Below are positions 1-8,376 of a DNA stretch of 25,630 nucleotides, in pieces. This DNA is from a virus. The stretch's first letter is position 1. Each line of letters opens with the position of its first letter. The notes under the pieces were generated by a model. It did not search any database. It was not told the origin of the DNA and saw nothing but the letters and a program-made list of their open reading frames with translations. The translations under genes were made by a program, and so were the position numbers. The stretch is from positions 1 to 25,630 of the IMG/VR virus record IMGVR_UViG_3300030117_001685, one strand, 5' to 3'.

Positions 1-2
1 TT

Positions 3-104
3 GGAATTATACAACCAACCGCAAACCAACCTAACACTATAGTTAATATCCCACAAGCTTCTGGTAGCAGTGGTGGAACTGGTGGAGGTGGTGGAGGTTA
101 TTAA
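3..104 (+). CDS. C-terminal end of a structural or fibre-like protein with Gly-rich tail (partial)
   Basis: The window opens inside a gene read in the frame starting at base 3 and ending with TAA at 102-104. Only 33 residues are visible. They run from a Pro/Asn/Gln-rich stretch into a low-complexity tail, GSSGGTGGGGGGY. Such Ser/Gly endings occur on virion and fibre-type proteins. Its place just before a holin matches the tail-fibre position of T7-like phages, but nothing catalytic can be seen. The stop lies 9 bases before the next ATG, so the two genes are probably cotranscribed. The function is an inference from position only. Confidence 0.5.
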   Translation, partial: GIIQPTANQPNTIVNIPQASGSSGGTGGGGGGY

Positions 105-113
105 AATAAAAAT

Positions 114-500
114 ATGTTAGATAAATTATTTAGCGGCGGTGCTGCTGAGCTAGTAAAAGGTGTGGGTGGAGTTATAGATAACTTACATACATCTGACGAA
201 GAAAAACTCGCTGCGGAGTTAAAAGTAAAAGAATTAATCGCTAACTACGAGACTGAAATGGAGAAAAACATTACCGCTCGTTGGCAAGCGGATTTAAAGT
301 CAGACTCATGGCTTAGTAAAAATGTAAGACCTATGGTTTTAATATTTTTAATAGTATGTACAATGTTATTAATATTTATAGACGCAGGTGCTATAAAGTT
401 TGACGTTAAAGATACATGGGTAGATTTATTACAATTAGTATTAATAACAGTGATCGGTGCTTATTTTGGCGGTCGATCATTTGAAAAAGTAAAAAAATAA
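114..500 (+). CDS. Holin-like small membrane protein (3TM-holin / GTA-holin type)
   Basis: This 128-aa protein has an amphipathic, glycine-containing N-terminus, a charged helical stretch (about residues 25-62), then two clear membrane segments at about 73-90 and 102-119 and a basic C-terminus. The junction motif RWQADLKSDSWLSKNVRP before the first membrane helix is the hallmark I associate with the phage 3TM-holin family, whose members sit in the inner membrane and time lysis. The N-terminal amphipathic helix may count as the third segment. No endolysin is seen in the window. The gene lies between a Gly-rich fibre-like gene and the terminase region, the same place as T7 gene 17.5. The start ATG follows an AT-only spacer; the only GGAGG nearby (93-97) is too far upstream to act. 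An alternative is a virion-associated membrane protein. Confidence 0.72.
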   Translation: MLDKLFSGGAAELVKGVGGVIDNLHTSDEEKLAAELKVKELIANYETEMEKNITARWQADLKSDSWLSKNVRPMVLIFLIVCTMLLIFIDAGAIKFDVKDTWVDLLQLVLITVIGAYFGGRSFEKVKK

Positions 501-504
501 AAAA

Positions 505-1224
505 ATGAGTAAAATATACAAAAAAGTAACTCCGGTTATGCCAGCAAGTATACAAGCATCAGCTTATGCTGATACAGAAATACTCTTTGATTGGCATAAA
601 GTAGATATTAAAAGAGCGTCATCAATTAGCGGTCTTCAGTGTATTGTTAGAGGTACTAATGGTGCTGACCAAACAATGGTAGGTATTGATTTATTATTTG
701 CGACAAGTCATATACCAACACCTTCAGATGGGGTAAACGTAAGTATTGATGTTGCACCTGTAACCTTAGGCACAACAGGTGCTGCCGTGGATACACCAGG
801 TTGGTTTAATAACCTTTGTGGTATTGTAGAAATTGCAGCTGGTGATTTTAACGACGGGGATTTAATATATTTAAATATAGCTACAAAATCAGGTTTAGAC
901 ATACCAGTAAATGGGGATTTATATGTTGCGGCTATAGCTAAAGGAGCTTTAGATTTTAGAACTACAGTTCAAGTAAATGAAGCTAATTTTGCAGCTGGGA
1001 CACAAACTGTAATAACATTAGACACTAAAGACGCTACGTTATGTTTTGCACCTGGTGATGTTATACACGCTGTGGACGATGCTGTTTTAGGTACAATTAA
1101 AACTGTTGATTCAGCAACACAAATAACTTTAACAAAAGCAAATGAAGATGCAATAGCAAACAATGATGTATTATATAATGTTAGCCCAATACAGCTAATA
1201 TTATCTTGCGAGTGCTTTAACTAG
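505..1224 (+). CDS. Beta-rich virion protein (decoration/fibre-like), unknown
   Basis: A 239-aa protein, short in charged clusters and rich in Gly, Ala, Thr, Val and Asp, with the alternating beta-strand pattern of virion surface proteins. The first half contains strand-turn-strand units. The second half (about 165-230) has a pattern of the type AGTQTVITLD...FAPGDVIH...ATQITLTKAN...NNDVLY, which reads as small beta-barrel or Ig-like modules common in capsid decoration and fibre proteins. There is no signal peptide or membrane segment. It starts 4 bases after the holin-like gene, so the two are likely cotranscribed. I do not recognise a named family; structural protein is the safest call. Confidence 0.5.
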   Translation: MSKIYKKVTPVMPASIQASAYADTEILFDWHKVDIKRASSISGLQCIVRGTNGADQTMVGIDLLFATSHIPTPSDGVNVSIDVAPVTLGTTGAAVDTPGWFNNLCGIVEIAAGDFNDGDLIYLNIATKSGLDIPVNGDLYVAAIAKGALDFRTTVQVNEANFAAGTQTVITLDTKDATLCFAPGDVIHAVDDAVLGTIKTVDSATQITLTKANEDAIANNDVLYNVSPIQLILSCECFN

Positions 1225-1251
1225 AAAAACAATTAACTTAAATTAAATAAA

Positions 1252-1533
1252 ATGGCAAAAAAAGAAAAGGTTATAGACTTAAAACCTGAAAAAATAACTG
1301 ATGAGCAGTTAAAGAAAATTCAAGATACTGTAAATGGTATAAATAGAGCTCAGCTAGAGATAGGTACAATGGAACTTAAAAAACATGAAATGTTGCATGG
1401 TATATCTGGTCTTAGAGAAGAACTAGTAGTCTTACAAAAAGAACTTGAAAAAGACTATGGTACTTTTGATGTAAATATAGTAAACGGAACAATAAACTAC
1501 TCAGAAAATGGCGAAGCTAATAAGAAAGATTAG
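1252..1533 (+). CDS. Small coiled-coil protein, unknown
   Basis: A 93-aa charged protein. Residues about 15-70 have continuous helical heptad character (KITDEQLKKIQDTVNG, then a region ending in ELVVLQKELEKDYG), predicting a coiled coil or helical hairpin. The tail after residue 70 is short, beta-like and acidic (VNIVNGTINYSENGE). I recall similar small proteins in marine phage structural regions, without known function. The last 26 bases overlap the start of the next gene, which suggests translational coupling. It could be an assembly chaperone or an anti-host factor; the sequence does not decide. Confidence 0.5.
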   Translation: MAKKEKVIDLKPEKITDEQLKKIQDTVNGINRAQLEIGTMELKKHEMLHGISGLREELVVLQKELEKDYGTFDVNIVNGTINYSENGEANKKD

Positions 1534-1729
1534 TGTAGGTAAAAACTACAAAAACGACGCTATGCATTATGCTGTTGGTCAAGAGGTTTACGGTGGACAT
1601 ACTATATGTAATATATTAGAAGAAGAAGATAAGTATTCTATATATATTAAAAAAAATAACGATGTTTTACCTTGGAAAGACTTTAACAAAAACATGGCGG
1701 TATCTGTAGAATATAATCTCGAATACTAA
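1508..1729 (+). CDS. Hypothetical 73-aa protein
   Basis: A 73-aa protein starting inside the previous gene (26-base overlap) and ending so that its TAA shares an A with the next ATG (TAATG). It is mixed alpha/beta with aromatic and Lys residues. A central AVGQEVYGGHTICNI segment and a WKDFNK segment near residue 57 look like a small beta-barrel or SH3-like fold. No catalytic motif is visible. The tight packing on both sides supports that it is translated. Function not recognised. Confidence 0.5.
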   Translation: MAKLIRKISVGKNYKNDAMHYAVGQEVYGGHTICNILEEEDKYSIYIKKNNDVLPWKDFNKNMAVSVEYNLEY

Positions 1730-2319
1730 TGAAAAGTGTTTACAACTTTGTTGTAAAACCAAAAGGAGAAAGATATAATAATACTAAAAAAGTTGGTGAT
1801 TCAGAATTAATACTTAACACTGAGATTTTTAATCATCAATACGTAAATAGAGAAGCAATTGTTATATCAACTCCAGTTATAGGTAATACAGATATAAAAC
1901 CAGGGGATACTGTTATAGTACATCACAATGTTTTTAGAAGATGGCATAACGTTAAAGGTGAAGAAAAAAATAGCAGAAGTTATTTTAATGAAAATACTTA
2001 TTTTATAAATAAAGATCAAATTTTTTTATATAAAACAAAAAACGAGTGGTTAGCTCCTCAAGGCTATTGTTTTGTAAAACCTTTGAAAGCAATAGATCAA
2101 TTTAATGTTGAATCTGAAAAACCGCTTCAAGGTATTGTTAAATATTCTGATGGTACGGTAAATATTAACGATTTAATAGGTTTTAGACCAAACAGTGAGT
2201 ATGAATTTATAGTTGATGGTGAAAGACTATATCGAGTTTTATCAAATTTTATTACAATTAAATATGAATATCAAGGAGACGAAGAAGAATATAATCCAAG
2301 CTGGGCAAAGAGCAGTTGA
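1729..2319 (+). CDS. GroES-like co-chaperonin, probably two tandem GroES-like barrels
   Basis: A 196-aa protein with a GroES-like pattern. Residues about 6-100 run from a VVKPKGERYNN strand through a flexible segment with a hydrophobic triad (SELILNT, placed like the GroES mobile-loop IVL) to AIVISTPVIGNTDIKPGDTVIVHH, the 'variable strand, then GD, then strand' signature of the GroES barrel, and an INKDQIFLYK closing strand. Residues about 108-182 repeat the plan (GYCFVKPLK, then PLQGIVKY, INDLIGF, then LYRVLSNFITIKYEY) without an obvious mobile loop. T4 gp31 is a phage co-chaperonin that replaces GroES for capsid protein folding; a similar role here is inferred. It sits upstream of the terminase and capsid genes. 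GroES is about 97 aa and gp31 about 111 aa, so this is double length. Its 3' end overlaps the next gene in another frame. Confidence 0.55.
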   Translation: MKSVYNFVVKPKGERYNNTKKVGDSELILNTEIFNHQYVNREAIVISTPVIGNTDIKPGDTVIVHHNVFRRWHNVKGEEKNSRSYFNENTYFINKDQIFLYKTKNEWLAPQGYCFVKPLKAIDQFNVESEKPLQGIVKYSDGTVNINDLIGFRPNSEYEFIVDGERLYRVLSNFITIKYEYQGDEEEYNPSWAKSS

Positions 2320-2539
2320 TGAGTTAATTAAGGTTGCTAAAGAACCTATAGTTGATTCAGACGACGATATATCAGCAGATAGATTAAAAAACGCTGCAGC
2401 TACTAAAAAACTAGCAATATTTGACGCATTTGAAATACTTAACAGAATTCAAGAAGAAGAGAACTTGCTTGAGGGAAAAACACCTGAAGAGAGAAAGGAA
2501 AAAGTCTTTAAAGGATTCGCAGAAGGCAGATCTAAGTAA
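2264..2539 (+). CDS. Putative terminase small subunit-like protein
   Basis: A 91-aa helical, charged protein immediately upstream of the large terminase, sharing one base with it (TAATG). The conserved-looking core is the stretch SADRLKNAAATKKLAIFDAF followed by EILNRIQEEE, with a basic or flexible end (GFAEGRSK). Position, size and helicity fit a TerS, which would recognise phage DNA and hand it to TerL, but no classic helix-turn-helix can be asserted. I chose ATG 2264 because it follows an A/T-only spacer. The frame is open further up to a TTG at 2213 and an ATG at 2216, which would add 16-17 residues with no better upstream context. With the chosen start, 56 bases overlap the co-chaperonin gene. 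Confidence 0.5.
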   Translation: MNIKETKKNIIQAGQRAVDELIKVAKEPIVDSDDDISADRLKNAAATKKLAIFDAFEILNRIQEEENLLEGKTPEERKEKVFKGFAEGRSK

Positions 2540-4752
2540 TGTACGAGCAAAGTTTAGTTAAGACAATAGAACCTATTAAAAAGACTACTATTAGTAGACT
2601 TAATAAAACAAAAAAATGGAAATATGGATACAATAAAGAAAACGATATCGTTGTTATATCAAAAACTGGTAAAATTGGTGAGATTATTGAAATACAAGGG
2701 TTGCGAATTGCTTTGCCGTTGGAACCAATGCACGTGCACACCAATAAAAAAAGTAAGTGGCAAAAAATAGAATATCCAAAAGAATTAAGTAGATTAAAAA
2801 ATATATTTGATTGGAGGTCATATCCTGAAGATCAAAAAGAAAAATGGTTTGATTATATAGACGAAGAATTTAAATATAGAGATGAGGGTTTTTGGTTTAT
2901 GAACAATAATAAACCAACATACATAACAGGTGCACATTATATGTATCTACAATGGAGTAAAATTGATGTAGGCGCTCCAGATTTTAGAGAGGCTAATAGA
3001 TTATTTTATATATTCTGGGAGGCTTGTAAGGCAGATAAAAGATGCTACGGTATGTGTTATCTTAAAAATAGACGTTCTGGATTTTCTTTTATGTCATCCG
3101 CAGAAACGGTTAATTTAGCTACTATTTCAAGTGATAGTAGATTTGGTATACTATCTAAAACAGGTGCTGACGCTAAAAAAATGTTTACAGATAAAGTAGT
3201 ACCTATTAGTATTAATTATCCGTTTTTCTTTAAACCAATACAAGATGGTATGGACAGGCCAAAATCAGAGCTTGCATATAGAGTGCCAGCTAGTAAGTTT
3301 ACAAGAAAAAAGATAACTGCTAATGAACAAATAGAAGATATACAAGGTTTAGATACAACTATAGACTGGAAAAACACGGGTGACAATAGTTATGACGGTG
3401 AAAAACTAGCTTTACTTGTACACGACGAAAGTGGTAAATGGGAAAGACCTGATAATATATTAAACAATTGGAGAGTAACTAAAACTTGCCTTAGACTTGG
3501 TAGTAGAATTATAGGTAAGTGTATGATGGGTAGTACGTCAAACGCTTTAGATAAAGGAGGTGATAACTTTAAAAAATTATACAATGCATCAGATGTCACT
3601 AAAAGAAATAGAAATGGTCAAACAAAATCTGGTTTATATTCTTTGTTTATCCCAATGGAATGGAACTACGAAGGATTTATTGACGAGTATGGAGTTCCAG
3701 TATTCAATAGTCCTGACGTCGACGTGTTTGCCCCAGATGGTGAATTAATTGATATAGGAGTTATAGATCACTGGCAAAACGAAGCTGACGGTTTAAAAAA
3801 CGATCAAGACGCTTTAAACGAGTTTTACAGACAGTTTCCACGTACTGAAGAACACGCATTTAGAGACGAAACAAAAAATAGTATATTTAACTTAGTAAAA
3901 ATATATGAGCAAATAGATTATAACCAAGAGATGTCTAGAAGTCTTGGTGTTACGACTGGTAATTTTCAATGGGTGAACGGTATAAAAGATACACAAGTTA
4001 TATTTTATCCTGATCAAAATGGTAGATTTAAAGTTAGTTGGGTACCACCTCAACAATTACAAAACAGACTAATAATTAAAAATGGAGTAAAACACCCTGG
4101 TAATGAACATATGGGATCCTTTGGTTGCGATAGTTACGACATATCAGGAACTGTAGACGGTAAGGGGTCTAAAGGAGCATTACACGGTTTAACTAAGTTT
4201 AGTATGGAAGATGCACCTGCTAATAGCTTTTTTTTAGAATATTTATCGAGACCACCTACAGCTGAAATATTTTTTGAAGATGTATTAATGGCATTAGTAT
4301 TTTACGGTATGCCTATACTAGCAGAGAATAACAAACCAAGATTGTTGTACTATTTAAGACGTAGAGGTTATAGAGGTTTTAGTATGAATAGACCAGATAA
4401 AGTCTGGAATAAGTTATCTGTAGCAGAAAAAGAAATAGGTGGTATACCAAACTCTAGTGAAGATATAAAACAAGCGCATGCAGCTGCTATAGAAATGTAT
4501 ATACAAGATCATGTTGGTATGAAACAGGACGGTAGTTTTGGTGATTTATACTTTAACGAACTTTTAAACGATTGGAGTAAGTTTGATATTAACAAAAGAA
4601 CAAAGTTTGATGCTACGATAAGTAGTGGTTTAGCTATCATGGCGAATAATAGACATTTATACGCGCCAAATGCTAAAATTGAAAAACAAAGTTTAAACTT
4701 AAACATATCCAGATATAATAATACTGGAACAAATTCACAAATAATAAAATAA
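2539..4752 (+). CDS. terL: Terminase large subunit (packaging ATPase and nuclease), crAss-like type
   Basis: A 737-aa packaging motor that docks on the portal, pumps DNA with ATP and cuts it. The ATPase half has an adenine-region aromatic stretch (YMYLQW, 134-139), a degenerate P-loop KNRRSGFS (176-183, no GKT/GKS), Walker B ALLVHDE (291-297, D296 and E297) and a coupling motif GSTSNA (331-336). The nuclease half shows the RNase H-like acidic set: GCDSYD near 529-534 (D531 or D534), LAEN with E596, and FDAT with D691. It is longer than T4 gp17 (610 aa), with an N-terminal extension of about 85 residues. It follows the TerS-like gene with a one-base overlap and precedes the portal by 2 bases. 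The family call is strong; the crAss-like affinity is from memory. Confidence 0.9.
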   Translation: MYEQSLVKTIEPIKKTTISRLNKTKKWKYGYNKENDIVVISKTGKIGEIIEIQGLRIALPLEPMHVHTNKKSKWQKIEYPKELSRLKNIFDWRSYPEDQKEKWFDYIDEEFKYRDEGFWFMNNNKPTYITGAHYMYLQWSKIDVGAPDFREANRLFYIFWEACKADKRCYGMCYLKNRRSGFSFMSSAETVNLATISSDSRFGILSKTGADAKKMFTDKVVPISINYPFFFKPIQDGMDRPKSELAYRVPASKFTRKKITANEQIEDIQGLDTTIDWKNTGDNSYDGEKLALLVHDESGKWERPDNILNNWRVTKTCLRLGSRIIGKCMMGSTSNALDKGGDNFKKLYNASDVTKRNRNGQTKSGLYSLFIPMEWNYEGFIDEYGVPVFNSPDVDVFAPDGELIDIGVIDHWQNEADGLKNDQDALNEFYRQFPRTEEHAFRDETKNSIFNLVKIYEQIDYNQEMSRSLGVTTGNFQWVNGIKDTQVIFYPDQNGRFKVSWVPPQQLQNRLIIKNGVKHPGNEHMGSFGCDSYDISGTVDGKGSKGALHGLTKFSMEDAPANSFFLEYLSRPPTAEIFFEDVLMALVFYGMPILAENNKPRLLYYLRRRGYRGFSMNRPDKVWNKLSVAEKEIGGIPNSSEDIKQAHAAAIEMYIQDHVGMKQDGSFGDLYFNELLNDWSKFDINKRTKFDATISSGLAIMANNRHLYAPNAKIEKQSLNLNISRYNNTGTNSQIIK

Positions 4753-4754
4753 AT

Positions 4755-7175
4755 ATGGCGTATACTAGTAAAAGTTATTTTCCAAGCCAAACGGTTAGCG
4801 ACGCTGAAAAGCTTAGTTATGATTATGGTTTAAAAGTAGCCAAAGCTATAGAAACAGAGTGGTTTCATGATGAAAGAACAACCAATAGATATAGCGCATA
4901 TAGAAATGATTTTCATAATTTAAGATTATATGCTAGAGGCGAGCAGTCTATACAAAAATACAAAGATGAGCTATCTATAAACGGTGATTTATCTTATTTA
5001 AATTTAGACTGGAAACCAGTACCTATTATATCTAAGTTTGTAGATATAGTAGTTAATGGCATAGCTGAAAGAACATATGACATACAGGCTTTTTCACAAG
5101 ATTCTTACGGCGTTGAAAAACGTACTAAGTACATGGAAGATATAATGGCTGATATGGAAAACCAACAATTCGATCAAGAAGCAAGTCAACAGTTTGGTGT
5201 AAATACTAGGCAAAGTGAAATAAAGGAATTACCAGAAACACCAGAAGAACTAGGTTTACACATGCAACTAGAATATAAGCAAGCTGTTGAAATAGCTCAA
5301 GAACAAGCTTTAGCTTTATTATTTGAAGGTAGTAATTATGAGTTAATTAAAAAACGTTTTTTTAGAGATTTAACTGTATTAGGTATTGGTGCTGTAAAAA
5401 CTAATTTTACAACATCAGAAGGTGCTACTGTAGAATATGTTGATCCTGCTAACTTAGTATACTCTTACACAGATTCGCCTTACTTTGAAGATATATATTA
5501 TGTTGGAGAAGTTAAAACTATACCTGTAAATGAATTAGCAAAACAATTTCCTCATTTAACAGAGTCTGATCTTGAAGAGATAATGAAAAGCAAAAATTAT
5601 AATAGAAGTAATTATAATAATAGATACTCAACTAAAAAAGAAGATGTAAATACAATACAGGTTTTATACTTTGATTTTAAAACTTATATGAACGAAGTTT
5701 ACAAAATAAAAGAGTCTAAAAGTGGATCTGAAAAAGTTTTACCTAAAGACGATAGTTTTAATCCACCAAAAGAAAAAGAAGGTGGGTATTCAAGGTTGTT
5801 AAGAGCAATAGAAACTATTTACCAAGGCGCTTTAATTTTAGGTACAGATAAGTTATTAAAGTGGGAAATGGCTACAAATATGATGAGGCCAAAAAGTAAT
5901 TTCACTAAAGTTAAAATGAATTACGCTATATGCGCGCCTAGAATGTATGAAGGCCGTATTGATTCATTAGTAAAACGTATTACTGGTTTTGCTGATATGA
6001 TTCAACTTACACATTTAAAGTTACAGCAAGTGATGTCGCGTATGATACCTGATGGTGTTTATTTAGACGCAGATGGACTTGCTGAAATAGATTTAGGTAA
6101 CGGTACAAACTACAATCCACAAGAAGCTTTAAACATGTTTTTCCAAACAGGTAGTGTTATAGGAAGATCTTATACTTCTGATGGAGATATGAACCCTGGT
6201 AAAGTTCCTATACGTGAAATACAATCTGGCGCGGGTGGTGGTAAAATGCAAGCACTTATAGGTAACTATAACTATTACTTGCAAATGATACGTGATGTGA
6301 CTGGTTTGAATGAAGCTAGAGACGGTAGTACACCTGATAGAAACGCACTAGTAGGTATACAAAAAATAGCAGCTGCCAATAGTAATACAGCAACTAGACA
6401 CATATTACAAGCGGGTTTGTTTTTAACAGTTGAAACAGCTGAAAAATTATCACTTAGAATATCTGATATTATAGAATATTCTCCAACTAGAGAGGCATTT
6501 ATACAAGCTATAGGTGCTCATAATGTTGCTACGTTAGGAGAAATGTCAGAACTACATTTATATGATTTTGGTATATTTTTAAACTTACAACCAGATGAGG
6601 AAGAAAGACAAATGCTTGAGAATAATATTCAAATGGCTATCCAACAAAAAAGTATTGATCTTGAAGACGCTATAGATCTTAGAGAAATTAAAAACATAAA
6701 ACTAGCTAACCAACTTTTAAAGCTTAGAAGAAGTAAAAAGATGGAAAAAGACCAAGCTATGCAGCAACAAAATATACAGATGCAATCACAGGCAAATGCT
6801 CAAGCCGCTCAAGCTGCTTCACAAGCTAAGATGCAAGAACAACAAGCTATTACTCAAAGTAAAATGCAGTTAGAGCAAATGAAAGGCCAGATGGAATCTC
6901 AAAAAATGCAACAAGAAGCTATGTTAAAAAAAGAATTAATGGCCTTAGAGTTTCAGTACAACATGCAGTTAAAAGGTGTTGAATCTCAAGGGTTGCAACA
7001 AAGAGATACTGAAAAAGAAGATAGAAAAGATAAAAGAACCAAAATACAAGCTAGTCAACAATCTGAACTGATAGAACAAAGAAAAGGTAATAGACCTGCT
7101 AAAAACTTTGAATCATCAGGTAATGATTTAATGGGTGGTGGTTTTAACATAGATAAATTCGGGCCAGCTAAATAA
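4755..7175 (+). CDS. Portal protein
   Basis: An 806-aa dodecameric portal, the head vertex channel through which TerL packages DNA. The length fits large podovirus-type portals (P22 gp1 is 725 aa). Motifs include the N-terminal LDWKPVPIISKFVDIVVNGI (84-103), the wing/stem pattern EYVDPANLVYSYTDSP (227-242), and a helical crown/stem region with DVTGLNEARDGSTPDRNAL (514-532). Residues about 660-780 form a very Gln/Met/Ala-rich coiled coil, like the helical barrel of P22-type portals that projects into the capsid. It lies 2 bases after TerL and 27 bases before the scaffold, the standard packaging order. A loop-like region rich in Lys/Ser/Asn (about 280-345) may be flexible. The call rests on motifs, size and gene order. 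Confidence 0.85.
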   Translation: MAYTSKSYFPSQTVSDAEKLSYDYGLKVAKAIETEWFHDERTTNRYSAYRNDFHNLRLYARGEQSIQKYKDELSINGDLSYLNLDWKPVPIISKFVDIVVNGIAERTYDIQAFSQDSYGVEKRTKYMEDIMADMENQQFDQEASQQFGVNTRQSEIKELPETPEELGLHMQLEYKQAVEIAQEQALALLFEGSNYELIKKRFFRDLTVLGIGAVKTNFTTSEGATVEYVDPANLVYSYTDSPYFEDIYYVGEVKTIPVNELAKQFPHLTESDLEEIMKSKNYNRSNYNNRYSTKKEDVNTIQVLYFDFKTYMNEVYKIKESKSGSEKVLPKDDSFNPPKEKEGGYSRLLRAIETIYQGALILGTDKLLKWEMATNMMRPKSNFTKVKMNYAICAPRMYEGRIDSLVKRITGFADMIQLTHLKLQQVMSRMIPDGVYLDADGLAEIDLGNGTNYNPQEALNMFFQTGSVIGRSYTSDGDMNPGKVPIREIQSGAGGGKMQALIGNYNYYLQMIRDVTGLNEARDGSTPDRNALVGIQKIAAANSNTATRHILQAGLFLTVETAEKLSLRISDIIEYSPTREAFIQAIGAHNVATLGEMSELHLYDFGIFLNLQPDEEERQMLENNIQMAIQQKSIDLEDAIDLREIKNIKLANQLLKLRRSKKMEKDQAMQQQNIQMQSQANAQAAQAASQAKMQEQQAITQSKMQLEQMKGQMESQKMQQEAMLKKELMALEFQYNMQLKGVESQGLQQRDTEKEDRKDKRTKIQASQQSELIEQRKGNRPAKNFESSGNDLMGGGFNIDKFGPAK

Positions 7176-7176
7176 A

Positions 7177-7202
7177 TTTATTAATTATTATTATATTATA
7201 TT
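7177..7202 (+). promoter_or_regulatory. A/T-only leader block before scaffold gene
   Basis: A 26-base spacer of only A and T beginning TTTATTAATT and ending ATATTATATT right before the ATG. The block at 9856-9882 has the same beginning and end. It may be an unstructured ribosome landing site for a Bacteroidota-type host or hold a promoter; no -35/-10 pair can be defended. Confidence 0.3.
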
Positions 7203-8357
7203 ATGGAAGAAAATAAAGAAAACGTAGTTGAAGAAACTACACAAGAAACAACTGAACAAGTTGAAGAAACAAAAAAACCAAATATTAATGAAGACGGCGA
7301 TTACGTTGTTGATTTAAGTAAACCAATAGAAAATGAAACTAAAGAAGATAACGCTGACGACAGCGGAGTGGTTGCAGAGTCTAAAGATGCCGAGCCCACA
7401 CAAGAACAAGAAGAAGTACAACCGGAAGCAGAAACACAAGAACTCCCAGCGTTAGAAGAAATAAAAGAAGAAGATACAGTTGAGGAAGAAGTTGAAGAAG
7501 CTATAGCTGAGGCTGAAGCTACTGGAAAACCACTACCAGAAAATATACAAAAGCTTGTAGATTTTATAGAAGAAACAGGTGGTGATATAAACGATTATGT
7601 AAAACTTAATCAAGATTATAGTAAATTAGATAATCAAGATTTACTATATGAATACTACAAACAAACAAAACCTCATTTAAATGCAGAAGAAATAAACTTT
7701 CTCATGGAAGATACATTTTCTTATGATGAAGATATTGATGAGGAGAAAGATATAAGAAGAAAAAAATTAGCGTTAAAAGAGCAAGTTGCCAGCGCTAGAG
7801 CCCACCTGGAAGGGCAAAAATCCAGATACTATGAAGAAATTAAAGCTGGAAGTAAATTAACTAATGATCAACAGAAAGCTATAGATTTTTTCAATAGATA
7901 CAACAAGGAATCAGAAGTAAAACAAAAAACAGTTAAAAAGAACTCTGAAATTTTTACAAAAAAAACTAATCAAGTTTTTAACGATAAATTCAAAGGTTTT
8001 GAATATAGTGTCGGTGATAAAAAATACAGATTTAATGTAAACAATGCTGAAGAGGTTAAAGCAACACAAAGCGATATAAATAATTTTACTAAAAAGTTTT
8101 TAGATAAAAATTCTACATTATCAGACGCTAAGGGTTATCACAAATCTTTATTTACAGCAATGAATGCAGATGCTGTTGCAAAACATTTTTATGAGCAAGG
8201 AAAAGCAGATGCTTTAAAAGAAAGCATTGCTAAAGCTAAAAATGTTAGTATGAACCCAAGACAATCACACAACCAAGTTGAAACTGGAGGTTTGAAGTTT
8301 AAGGTTTTAGGTGAAAGCTCTTCTGATTTTAAGTTTAAAATTAAAAACAATAAATAA
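7203..8357 (+). CDS. Scaffolding protein (acidic head-assembly protein)
   Basis: A 384-aa protein between portal and major capsid protein, the usual scaffold locus. The first ~115 residues are extremely Glu/Asp/Thr-rich and low in complexity, with long runs of EE and short Pro kinks. The middle and C-terminal parts are Lys-rich and helical (for example RRKKLALKEQ near residue 185) and end in a basic tail (FKFKIKNNK). An acidic, helical body with a basic C-terminal helix that binds capsid protein is the design of T7 gp9 and P22 gp8, which are released after shell assembly. There is no protease motif. The upstream spacer is a pure A/T block similar to that before 9883. The scaffold role is inferred from composition and position. 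Confidence 0.75.
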   Translation: MEENKENVVEETTQETTEQVEETKKPNINEDGDYVVDLSKPIENETKEDNADDSGVVAESKDAEPTQEQEEVQPEAETQELPALEEIKEEDTVEEEVEEAIAEAEATGKPLPENIQKLVDFIEETGGDINDYVKLNQDYSKLDNQDLLYEYYKQTKPHLNAEEINFLMEDTFSYDEDIDEEKDIRRKKLALKEQVASARAHLEGQKSRYYEEIKAGSKLTNDQQKAIDFFNRYNKESEVKQKTVKKNSEIFTKKTNQVFNDKFKGFEYSVGDKKYRFNVNNAEEVKATQSDINNFTKKFLDKNSTLSDAKGYHKSLFTAMNADAVAKHFYEQGKADALKESIAKAKNVSMNPRQSHNQVETGGLKFKVLGESSSDFKFKIKNNK

Positions 8358-8376
8358 CATTTAAAAATTTAAAATT

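Noticed and set aside
93-97. GGAGG as a ribosome binding site for the holin-like gene
   Set aside because: It is part of Gly codons and lies about 16 bases before the ATG at 114, too far for a Shine-Dalgarno.
114-500. Gene transfer agent origin because of the GTA-holin-like protein
   Set aside because: This holin family is widespread in ordinary phages, and the giant nozzle and multiple ring proteins do not fit the compact GTA cluster.
708-902. Minus-strand ORFs inside the 505-1224 gene (also 969-1163)
   Set aside because: They lie antisense to a well-formed gene, have low-complexity composition and no start context; they are shadows of the + strand gene.
2213-2319. Frameshift fusion of the co-chaperonin and TerS-like genes
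   Set aside because: No slippery heptamer was noticed at the overlap, and both genes have plausible separate termini; overlap with coupling is simpler.
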